Assembly: GCA_035569495.1 (NCBI GenBank)
Contig: DATMMX010000012.1
Location: 1 to 64,000, forward strand
From: DASRDZ01 sp035569495
Lineage (GTDB): Bacteria; Chloroflexota; Dormibacteria; Aeolococcales; Aeolococcaceae
Direction of reading: 5' to 3'
DNA length: 64,000 nucleotides
Shown here: positions 1 to 7,531 of the stretch, piece by piece
Numbering within the stretch: the stretch's first letter is position 1
Layout: each line of letters starts with the position of its first letter
Translations under genes and position numbers: made by a program
The notes under the pieces: model-generated
What the model was told of the DNA's origin: nothing
The model's input: only the letters and a program-made list of their open reading frames with translations
Database searches by the model: none

Positions 1-938
1 ACTGCCTCGGCGGTCTCGCGGCGCGTGATTCCGCCGGTCAGCATCAGGGGCAGCGGACTCGTCGTGGCGAGCTGGGCGGCGAGCTTCAGGAAGTACGCCT
101 CGCGCGCCACGGTGCCGGCGTTGGTCGGTCGGCCGGACATCGCCGGGCTCTCGTAGCTCCCACCAGAGAGCTCGACCAGGTCCACGCCCAGCGGCTCGAG
201 CATCGCGATCACTCTCTCGGCGTCGTCAGCGTCGAACCCACCACGTTGAAAGTCCGCCGAGTTCAGCTTGACCGCAACCGTGAACGACGAGGACACGACC
301 ATTCGGATCGCGCGCAAGACGTCGAGCAGAAGCCGTGCGCGGTTCTCCAATGCGCCGCCCCAGTCGTCCGTTCGTCTGTTCACCAGCGGCGAGAGGAACT
401 GTGAGAGCAGATAGCCGTGCGCAGCGTGGACCTCGACGCCGTCGAATCCGGCGCGCTCGGCGAGGCCCGCGGCGGTCGCGAACCGCTCCACGGTCGCACT
501 GATCTGCTCTTCGGTCATTGCCACGGGCTGCGCGAAGCGCTTGCTGTGCTTTCCGAGCTCGATTGCGACCGCCGACGGCGCCCACACCACTCCCGGCATT
601 CGCGCCTGCACCTGCCGGCCGGGATGATTGATCTGCAGCCACATCGCGGCGCCGCCGGCCTTCCCGGCCTCAGCCCACCGAGTGAACGGCTCCAGCGGCG
701 CACGATCGTCGAGCACGACGCCGCCTGGTCCAGTCAACGCCTCGGCGTGCACCATGACGTTCCCGGTGATCAGAAGACCCGCACCGCCGGCGCCCCAGCG
801 ACGGTACAGCGCGATGAGCCGCTCGTCAGGAAGCTGCGCAGTGCCCGCCATCGACTCCTCCATCGCCGCCTTCGCGACCCGGTTGCGCAGGCGCGCCCCC
901 GATCGCAGGACCAGCGGAGAGAACAGCTCGGTCGACAT
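1..938 (-). CDS. NADH:flavin oxidoreductase, Old Yellow Enzyme family (3' part cut by window edge)
   Basis: FMN-dependent TIM-barrel oxidoreductase that probably reduces activated C=C bonds or demethylates small organic substrates. The reading frame runs from ATG at 938 to the window start (312 codons, no stop reached). It shows OYE landmarks in order: RNRVAKAAM near residue 15-25, a WLQINHPGRQ strand, GVEVHAAHGYLLSQFLSP with the substrate-binding His pair, and the NRRTDDWGGALENR motif. A GGAGG lies about 12 nt upstream of the ATG. It is divergent from a TetR gene across a 75-bp region holding an operator-like palindrome, so repression by that TetR is likely. The family is clear; the substrate cannot be told. 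Confidence 0.9.
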   Translation of the reverse strand, partial: MSTELFSPLVLRSGARLRNRVAKAAMEESMAGTAQLPDERLIALYRRWGAGGAGLLITGNVMVHAEALTGPGGVVLDDRAPLEPFTRWAEAGKAGGAAMWLQINHPGRQVQARMPGVVWAPSAVAIELGKHSKRFAQPVAMTEEQISATVERFATAAGLAERAGFDGVEVHAAHGYLLSQFLSPLVNRRTDDWGGALENRARLLLDVLRAIRMVVSSSFTVAVKLNSADFQRGGFDADDAERVIAMLEPLGVDLVELSGGSYESPAMSGRPTNAGTVAREAYFLKLAAQLATTSPLPLMLTGGITRRETAEA

Positions 939-967
939 CAAATGCACTCGCCTCCCATTGACCCAGG

Positions 968-986
968 ATGTTAGCGGCGCTTACAT
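968..986. promoter_or_regulatory. Probable TetR operator between OYE and tetR
   Basis: The core TGTTAGC-GGC-GCTTACA (969-985) is an inverted repeat with one mismatch, and it extends by an A/T pair on each side. It sits about 30 bp upstream of the OYE start and just upstream of the TetR start. This is the expected place for a shared operator controlling both divergent genes. The regulator assignment is inferred from position. Confidence 0.6.
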
Positions 987-1013
987 TAGCCGGTGTCGGT
1001 GAGCGCTGTCAAC

Positions 1014-1625
1014 ATGAGGTGGTCAATGCCCAAGGCGACCTATCACCACGGCGATCTGCGCGCGGCGTGCATTCGCGCGGCGATGGAGCTGCTCGAAGAA
1101 GGCGGCGAGACCGCGCTGTCGCTGCGAGCGGTCGCGCGTCGGGTTGGTGTGTCGCCGGCAGCTCCGTACCGTCACTACCCGGATCGCGAGGCGCTCGTGT
1201 CGGCGGTTGCGGCGGTCGGCTATCGCGAACTTGCCGGCCAGCTGGCAGCGGCGCACCCGTCACCGTCGACCCCCGAACAGATGGCGAGCGTGGCGATCGC
1301 CTACGTGCAGTTCGCACTCGAGCGGCCCGCGTTGTTCCGGCTCATGTTCGGAGAGCCGTGCGATCGGGACCACGACGAGCGCGTTGCCGCGACCGCCGCG
1401 GTATCCCTGTACCTTCGCGACATCGTCGGGCGATGCTTTCCGGACGCTGACGCTGAGTCGATGGCAACCGCGATCTGGGCGCTGGTCCACGGGCTTGCGT
1501 TCCTGCATTTGGACGGCAAGCTCGATGCTCGAACTCCCTCGGCAGTCGCCGATCGGGTCACTGCCGCGATCCGGGCGCTGCTGAGCACAGCCAGAGTTGG
1601 CGGGCTTGCACCGGGCCTGCGATGA
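1014..1625 (+). CDS. TetR-family transcriptional regulator (WHG-type C-terminus)
   Basis: DNA-binding repressor of about 200 residues. The N-terminus has the YHHGDLR lead-in typical of the WHG subgroup, followed by the helix-turn-helix around LSLRAVARRVGVSPAAPYRHYPDREAL. The C-terminal half is the ligand domain, with the FRLMFGE segment usual for TetR_C WHG proteins. Start candidates are ATG 1014 and ATG 1026; the second begins MPKATYHHG and matches relatives best. The gene is divergent from the OYE gene and convergent with the alpha/beta hydrolase 15 bp downstream. It probably senses a substrate of the OYE and represses from the 968-986 palindrome. Confidence 0.88.
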   Translation: MRWSMPKATYHHGDLRAACIRAAMELLEEGGETALSLRAVARRVGVSPAAPYRHYPDREALVSAVAAVGYRELAGQLAAAHPSPSTPEQMASVAIAYVQFALERPALFRLMFGEPCDRDHDERVAATAAVSLYLRDIVGRCFPDADAESMATAIWALVHGLAFLHLDGKLDARTPSAVADRVTAAIRALLSTARVGGLAPGLR

Positions 1626-1640
1626 CCGCGGGTCGGTGCG

Positions 1641-2468
1641 CTACACCGAGGTTCTGGCCCGTCCGGCCACCGCGGCGATGGCGTCGATGACCTGGTGCCA
1701 CAAGGGCTGCGGCAGGTCGTGCCCCATGCCCGGCACAACCAGCAGGCGTGCGCCCGGGATGGCCTCGGCGGTGCGCCGGCCGGCGGCGACGGACACCAGT
1801 GGGTCGGCCTCGCCGTGGATGACCAGGGCGGGCACCGAGAGACGGCCCAGTGCCTGGGTGCGATCGCCCGCTGCCGCCATTGCCTGTCGCTGCCGCTCCA
1901 GCCCATCGTACGAGGGATCGCGATCCCAGGCGCGGGCCGCGGCCTCGCGGGTGCGGGCCTCGTCGAACATCCCCTGCGTGCCGGTGGCGCGTGCGATCCT
2001 GACGGCTCGGTCGATGGCGCCGTCGCGGTCAGCGACCGGGGGCTCGGCGATGCGGCGCATCACCTCCGGATCCGAACCGACCTGGTCGAAGCGACCCGCC
2101 GCCGACATGATCGACGTCAGCGACAGCACCATCTCCGGCCGGCGAATGGCCAGGGTCTGCGCGATGGCTCCGCCCATCGACGCGCCGACAACGTGTGCGG
2201 CCGTGATCCCCAGCGCGGTGAGCAGGCCGGCGGCGTCGTCGGCCATGTCGTCGATGGTGAACGGCACGGGAGTCGTCCTGGTGAGACCGACGCCGCGGTT
2301 GTCGTAGCGGATGACACGGAACCCGCGATCGGCGATCGCCATGCAGAACGCATCCGGCCAGGCGATCATCTGGCGACCAAAGCCCATGATCAGCAGCAGG
2401 GGCTCCGCCGTTGCGTCGCCGAACGTCTCGTACTCGATGTCGATCCCGTTTGCGTGCAGGTTGGTCAT
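1641..2468 (-). CDS. Alpha/beta-fold hydrolase
   Basis: Cytosolic alpha/beta hydrolase of 275 residues. The nucleophile elbow is GASMGG with Ser97, the acid is probably the Asp in HGEADPLV near residue 220, and the base is the His in GMGHDLP near 250. The oxyanion region is IMGFGRQM near residue 28. ATG 2468 is chosen over an upstream in-frame start because an AAAGGAG motif sits about 10 nt before it. Sequence style (YDNRGVGLT, then the lid) resembles esterases or C-C bond hydrolases used in catabolism. No signal peptide. The substrate is unknown; nearby OYE and transport genes hint at breakdown of an organic compound. Confidence 0.88.
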   Translation of the reverse strand: MTNLHANGIDIEYETFGDATAEPLLLIMGFGRQMIAWPDAFCMAIADRGFRVIRYDNRGVGLTRTTPVPFTIDDMADDAAGLLTALGITAAHVVGASMGGAIAQTLAIRRPEMVLSLTSIMSAAGRFDQVGSDPEVMRRIAEPPVADRDGAIDRAVRIARATGTQGMFDEARTREAAARAWDRDPSYDGLERQRQAMAAAGDRTQALGRLSVPALVIHGEADPLVSVAAGRRTAEAIPGARLLVVPGMGHDLPQPLWHQVIDAIAAVAGRARTSV

Positions 2469-2503
2469 GTCGCAAATCTCCTTTCCTTTATCCTGCGTTG
2501 CTG

Positions 2504-3622
2504 ATGCCTCGACGCAGGACCCTCGCAACAACGTCGGCGATCGCAGCCGCGCTGATCGCGGCGGTCGTCGTGACCTTGGTGGTGACGCGCGGCGGATCGA
2601 CGGTCGCCGTCGATACGACGTACCCGACGTCGTACCTCATCGTCTACCGGGTCACCCAGAACGGTGCACCACTCTGGGAGGTGCTGTCGGTGCAGCGTCC
2701 GTTCACCGCGTCGGATCTCACCTACACCACCGCGAGCGCACCGCGCACCGGTGATCAGGCGAGCACCGGCAACATGTCGACCGCCAGCGGCCTGTACGCC
2801 GTCGACGCGCAGACGGTGCACCTTGTCAGCGGGCGGCAGCCCGGCCCGCCGTCGGGCGACCAGTACGCCGGCGAAGCGCTCACCGAGCTGACCCGTCGCG
2901 GACTGGCCGCCGACCTCAGCCGCACCGCGACCGTTGCCGGCCGCACCTGCAGGCTGTATCGGTTCGCCGCTCCCCCGTCGGGCGCCATCGTGCCGCTCAC
3001 GTCCAGAGCGGACGGTGCCGACCACGACGATCTGTGCTTCGATTCCGAAGGACTCGAGCTCTCCGAGGCCTGGACCTACCGCGGCGCCGTGGTGCTGCAG
3101 CGCACCGCCGTCGAGGTCCGCTCGTCGCCACGTGCGATCGCCGACACGTCGGTGCCTGCGCCGCCGTCCATCGACGGCGCGGTACCGGCCGGTCCCCACG
3201 CTGCCACGGTCACGCCCACCGCACAGCCGTCCACTTTCATCACCGCTCCACCTGCACCGAGTGGGTTCATCCCCTCCGGGCCCGCGGTGGACTTCCGGTT
3301 CCCCGACGCGCAGAACCCGTCGCAGACAGCGGCGACGTCGGTGGTGTGGGGATTCACCGACGGGCCTCGGGTGATCACCGTGGAAGCCGGCCGCGAGCGC
3401 GGTGGCGGGCTGCCGTGGAGAACGGGCGACACCAGCACCGAAAGCGTGAACCTGCACGGCCTCGGGCCCGCCTCGACCGCGGTGCGCTCCGACGGCTTCG
3501 AGGTGCGCGTCGACCTGGGCGGCGGCGAATGGGTGCGCGTGCGCGGGACGGTTGCGCTCGACGCCCTGATCGTCTATGCGCATCGACTCACTCGCGCCGG
3601 AGCGGCACGGACAGCGGGATGA
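2504..3622 (+). CDS. Membrane-anchored extracytoplasmic protein of unknown function
   Basis: 372-residue protein with Arg-rich start (MPRRRTLATTS), one N-terminal hydrophobic segment at about residues 10-30 and no lipobox, so an uncleaved anchor or signal peptide is likely. The exported part has two regions: a beta-rich domain to about residue 220 containing two Cys, then a Pro/Ala/Thr linker and a second beta-rich domain. I do not recognise the family. ATG 2504 is only 35 bp from the divergent hydrolase start and has no clear Shine-Dalgarno, so the start is tentative. Its 3' end overlaps the convergent gene at 3588 by 35 bp. Confidence 0.7.
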   Translation: MPRRRTLATTSAIAAALIAAVVVTLVVTRGGSTVAVDTTYPTSYLIVYRVTQNGAPLWEVLSVQRPFTASDLTYTTASAPRTGDQASTGNMSTASGLYAVDAQTVHLVSGRQPGPPSGDQYAGEALTELTRRGLAADLSRTATVAGRTCRLYRFAAPPSGAIVPLTSRADGADHDDLCFDSEGLELSEAWTYRGAVVLQRTAVEVRSSPRAIADTSVPAPPSIDGAVPAGPHAATVTPTAQPSTFITAPPAPSGFIPSGPAVDFRFPDAQNPSQTAATSVVWGFTDGPRVITVEAGRERGGGLPWRTGDTSTESVNLHGLGPASTAVRSDGFEVRVDLGGGEWVRVRGTVALDALIVYAHRLTRAGAARTAG

Positions 3623-4595
3623 TCCTGCCGCCGAGCAGCCCGTAGCCGAGCGACCACACGACGATCGCAGCGAGCAGCGTCGCTGTGCCCAACGCCGACG
3701 CCACGCGTGCCTTCAGCGTGTCGACGGGAGTTGCGGCGACGGCGGACCGCGGCGGTACTGCTGCGGCCGGCGATTTCCCTTGTGGGGTCGGCGCAGGTGC
3801 AGCCGTCGGGAGCGGCGGCGGAGCGCTCACCGCCGGCAGGGCAATCGGCGCGCCCACAATGCCGCCGGTGACATCGGTGGGTGTCGAGGGAGTCAGAAAT
3901 GGCGGCGGCAGCGAGTCCGTCGACGGGCTGGGCTGCTCCGATGGTGCCGGCGTGAATGACCCTGCGTCCGGCGGTGCGAAGTCGACGGCGAACGGTGCGC
4001 CGCCCGTCGGCAGCGCGGTGCTGGTCGTGTCCGGCACGATGGCCAGGCTGAGCACGCCCGGCGCCGTCTCGAACTGCGCCTTGACCTGGAAGGTGATCGT
4101 CCTTGCATCGGCCGAAACTGTGCCCGCGAAGTGCTGGCTGGCGCAGTCATACGCAGGTTCGCTGCTGGCAGGCTGATTGTCGCCCGCCGCCCACGACGTG
4201 GTCGCGGTGGGGCAGGCCACCACCTGCGGCGTTCCCTGCGGCGACCCGGCGATGGTGAGCTTGAGCGCTGCCGACGATCCCTCGGGCAACGCATAGAGCA
4301 CGGCGCCATAGGCGACGATCTGGGCGTTCTGGGGCACCTGCGACGGCAGCAGCGGCCCGGCCGGAGTCGCAGGCCCCGTTGCCACGCGAAGCCCACCCGC
4401 CGGAGTCGTCGGCGACGGCGCGGCCGCAGCGCCGGTCGGACCTCCGGACGCGGAGGCGGCGTTCCACCATCCGACGCGCTGCGGCGCTGCCGCATCGGCG
4501 GTGGGCGTCAGCGCACCGACCACCAGCAGCCCGGCGCCGAGGCAGCCCAGCGCGATGCTGATGCGCCGGTGCTGGCGTCGCAACGCACCCGTCAT
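3588..4595 (-). CDS. Exported protein with C-terminal membrane anchor, last gene of the transport operon
   Basis: 335-residue protein with a signal peptide (positive MTGALRRQHRR, hydrophobic core, cleavage near ADAAAP at about residue 36). A beta-rich domain follows, with two Cys about 26 residues apart. Then come a long Pro/Ser/Thr/Ala linker and a C-terminal transmembrane helix near 300-322, ending in a short charged tail. No LPXTG motif. The ATG overlaps the stop of the MFS-LivF-LivG gene as ATGA, so it is translationally coupled to the transporter. A role as an extracytoplasmic accessory or surface capture protein for the same substrate is an inference; the family is not recognised. Confidence 0.72.
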   Translation of the reverse strand: MTGALRRQHRRISIALGCLGAGLLVVGALTPTADAAAPQRVGWWNAASASGGPTGAAAAPSPTTPAGGLRVATGPATPAGPLLPSQVPQNAQIVAYGAVLYALPEGSSAALKLTIAGSPQGTPQVVACPTATTSWAAGDNQPASSEPAYDCASQHFAGTVSADARTITFQVKAQFETAPGVLSLAIVPDTTSTALPTGGAPFAVDFAPPDAGSFTPAPSEQPSPSTDSLPPPFLTPSTPTDVTGGIVGAPIALPAVSAPPPLPTAAPAPTPQGKSPAAAVPPRSAVAATPVDTLKARVASALGTATLLAAIVVWSLGYGLLGGRIIPLSVPLRRE

Positions 4596-7531
4596 GTCCG
4601 CACCCGCGTCGCTGACGACCCGACCACAGCCGCAGCGAGCTCGGTGCCGGACGACTCGCCGCCCCAGCGCGCGCGGTCGGCTGCCGTGCCGAGATACGAC
4701 TCGACGACGCGCGGATCCGACAGCACGACATCCGGCGATGCGTCGGCAACGACGGCGCCGAGGTCGAGTGCGACGAGCCGGTCGGCGAGGCCGCGGATCA
4801 GGGGCATGTCGTGTTCGATGACCAGCATGGCGCAGCCCAGCCGGTCGCGAATGCTGCGCAGCAGAGGGCCGAGGGCCTCGGTCTCTCGCTGCGCGATGCC
4901 CGACGACGGCTCGTCGAGCAGGAGCACCGAGGGACGGTGCGCCATGATGCAGGCCAGCTCGACGATGCGCCGGGTGCCCGTCGACAGCTCCGCGGCGAAC
5001 TTGTTGCGGTAGGCCTCGAGGTTCATCATCTCGATGAGCTCGTCGACGCGCTCGTGCACCAGCATCTCGGACTCGGCGACGCTGGGGATGCCGAGCAGTG
5101 CAGGCACCGCTGCCTCGATCTCCCCTTCGCGATGCAGCGCGACGGCGAGACATTCCGCGACTGTGAGTCCGGGCCAGAGGCGCGCATCCTGGAAGGAGCG
5201 GCCGAGGCCTGCGGCGGCTCGCGCGACAGCGCTGCTGCCGGTGAGCTCGCGGCTCCCCATGACGATGTGCCCGGCGTCGGGACGGGCGAATCCCGAGATG
5301 AGGTCGAAGAGCGTTGTCTTGCCGGCGCCGTTGGGCCCGATGAAGCCGAGGATCTCGTTTTCGTGGAGGTCGAAGCTGACGCCGTCGACGGCGACAACTC
5401 CGCCGTACCGCTTGGTGAGCCCCTCGACCGAGAGGCGGACCGCAAGAGCGGTGGCGCCGTCTGCGGTGACGCCGTCTGCCCTGCCGGCGTTCACCGCATG
5501 CCCGTTGGCCGACGCCGCACCCTGGAGGAACACGGCGCGCAGGATGTCGGGCCGGCGCAGGAGGTCGGCGGTCGGGCCGGAGAAGCGCACCTCGCCCTTC
5601 TCCATGAACACGGCCCGCTCGGCCAGCTCCAGCGCGGTGTTGACCGACTGTTCGACAATGATGATCGTCGTGCCACGCGCGTGGATGTCACGCAGGATGT
5701 CGACAAGCTTGGCCACAACCGCCGGGGCCAGCCCGAGGGAGAGCTCGTCGATGAGCAGCAGCCTGGGCTCGGCGATGAACGCCTGTCCCAGGCTCAGCAT
5801 CTGCTGCTCTCCGCCGGAGAGGTCACCGGCGAGGGCGTGCCACCGCTCGCGCAGCACCGGAAAGTGGCCGAGAACGCGCTCGACGGACTCCTCGCAGTAC
5901 CTGCGGTCCTTGCGAAACATCCAGGTCGCCACCCTGATGTTGTCGGCCACGCTGAGAGTGGGGAAGACGCCCCGTCCCCCGGGGATGGCCATGATCCCCA
6001 GCCGCGCGCATGCCAGCGGGTCGGCATGTGTTATGTCGCGCCCGGCGAAGGAGATGGCGCCGTCGCTGGGGTCGACCAGCCCGGTGATCGCCTTGAGCAA
6101 GGTCGACTTGCCGGCGCCGTTGGTGCCCAGCAACGCCACCATCTCGCCCTCCGCGACCTCGAGGTCGACGTCGAAGAGCACCTGCACCCCGCCGTACCCG
6201 GCGTCGACGCCGCGGCAGCACAGCAGCGCCGACGACTCCAGTGTTGTCCCGGCTCGGACAGCGCGGTCCGCGTCGGCAGCGATGGTTCGCGATACGGTGG
6301 CGTTGATCACGCCTCCGACGGCGACGATGCCGGCCAGCACCACCAGCGCCGGTCGCGGCCCCCCGGAATTCTGGATCGCGCCGGTGACGGCTGAGACCAC
6401 CACGCCGCCGAGCGCATACCAGAACAGCGACCACGCGTACGCCTGCGATCGCACGCGCGGCGGCACCACCACCGAGACCAGCGTGGTGTACGCCGGCAGG
6501 AACCCGTAGCCGCCGACGCTCAGCACGATCGCCGCAACCACCGACAGAGCGAAGACGGGCGCCGCTGCCATGAGCAGGATGCCGATGCCGAACTCGACGA
6601 TCATCAACCCGTTGATCAGCGGCAGCTGCTGCAGACGGCCGCGTGACATGGCGCGCTGGGTGAGCAGGCCTCCGGCAATGATCCCGGCCAGGCCGCCGGC
6701 GCCGTACAGCCCGGTGAGCACACCGCGCATGGCGTCGCCGGTGCCGTAGACGTCCTTGAAAAAGTTGGAGAGCAGGGTGACGAATGGGATGGTGCCGCCG
6801 CCGAAGAGGAAGGCGGCGACCCAGGTGCGCCGCAGGCTGGCGATGGCGCGCAGACGGCGGTAGCCCTCGAGGATCGATCCGTGCTCATCATTTGCCGTGG
6901 CGACGCCCTGTGACGCGCCGCGCTCCGGCTCGCGCAGCGTCCGCCAGGCGACCGCGGCAAGGACGAACGTCGGCAGCGCCAGGACAATGAATGCAGCCCG
7001 CCAGCCGAACACCGCGGCGATGGCTCCCGCCAGCGGGCCGCCGAGCAGGGCGAGCGCCTGGCCGAACGTCCGGTAGCTGCCGAACACAGTTCCCAGGGAG
7101 CGGGGCGGGTACCAGTCGGACAGCAGGCTCGGGTAGATGGTCTCGGTGCTGAGCAGGCCGACGCCGCCGAGCAGGCGGGCGATCACCAGGAAGGCGAGGA
7201 CAGGCGCGAACCCGGACAGCAGAGCGGTGATTCCCCAGAAGACGGCCGCGACCACGGCGGTGGCCACGCGATTGCGCCGGTCGCCGGCGTATCCCATGAA
7301 CACCGCGAAGATGATCGGGACTGCGCCGGTGACGCCGGCGACGATCGTGATGGTGCCGCTGGAGACGTGGAACGTGTCGCGGATGTCGGGTGCGAGAACA
7401 CCGAAGGCAACCAGGTCGAAGTTCTGCACGCCCGCAAGCGCGACCAGCACGGCGAGGGGCAGCAGACCAGCGGGGCCGAGGTCGGCGAGCGCGCGCCGCA
7501 CCCGGCGCACGCGCACGTCAGGCTGGGACAT
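4592..7531 (-). CDS. MFS transporter - LivF-like ATPase - LivG-like ATPase triple fusion
   Basis: A single 979-residue ORF with three modules. Residues about 15-430 form a 12-helix major facilitator domain with the loop-2 motif GYAGDRRNR. Residues about 440-670 form a LivF-like ATPase with Walker A GTNGAGKST, signature LSGGEQQ and Walker B LLLIDELSLGL. Residues about 700-965 form a LivG-like ATPase with Walker A GPNGAGKTT, a divergent signature LSTGTRR and Walker B LLLDEPSSGI. ATG 7531 overlaps the LivHM stop by 14 bp, and its own stop overlaps the next ATG. The two ATPases should power the LivHM permease next door. What the MFS half does is open: a second route for the same substrate, or a membrane tether for the ATPases. 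The frame is continuous with no sign of a frameshift. Confidence 0.9.
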   Translation of the reverse strand: MSQPDVRVRRVRRALADLGPAGLLPLAVLVALAGVQNFDLVAFGVLAPDIRDTFHVSSGTITIVAGVTGAVPIIFAVFMGYAGDRRNRVATAVVAAVFWGITALLSGFAPVLAFLVIARLLGGVGLLSTETIYPSLLSDWYPPRSLGTVFGSYRTFGQALALLGGPLAGAIAAVFGWRAAFIVLALPTFVLAAVAWRTLREPERGASQGVATANDEHGSILEGYRRLRAIASLRRTWVAAFLFGGGTIPFVTLLSNFFKDVYGTGDAMRGVLTGLYGAGGLAGIIAGGLLTQRAMSRGRLQQLPLINGLMIVEFGIGILLMAAAPVFALSVVAAIVLSVGGYGFLPAYTTLVSVVVPPRVRSQAYAWSLFWYALGGVVVSAVTGAIQNSGGPRPALVVLAGIVAVGGVINATVSRTIAADADRAVRAGTTLESSALLCCRGVDAGYGGVQVLFDVDLEVAEGEMVALLGTNGAGKSTLLKAITGLVDPSDGAISFAGRDITHADPLACARLGIMAIPGGRGVFPTLSVADNIRVATWMFRKDRRYCEESVERVLGHFPVLRERWHALAGDLSGGEQQMLSLGQAFIAEPRLLLIDELSLGLAPAVVAKLVDILRDIHARGTTIIIVEQSVNTALELAERAVFMEKGEVRFSGPTADLLRRPDILRAVFLQGAASANGHAVNAGRADGVTADGATALAVRLSVEGLTKRYGGVVAVDGVSFDLHENEILGFIGPNGAGKTTLFDLISGFARPDAGHIVMGSRELTGSSAVARAAAGLGRSFQDARLWPGLTVAECLAVALHREGEIEAAVPALLGIPSVAESEMLVHERVDELIEMMNLEAYRNKFAAELSTGTRRIVELACIMAHRPSVLLLDEPSSGIAQRETEALGPLLRSIRDRLGCAMLVIEHDMPLIRGLADRLVALDLGAVVADASPDVVLSDPRVVESYLGTAADRARWGGESSGTELAAAVVGSSATRVRT

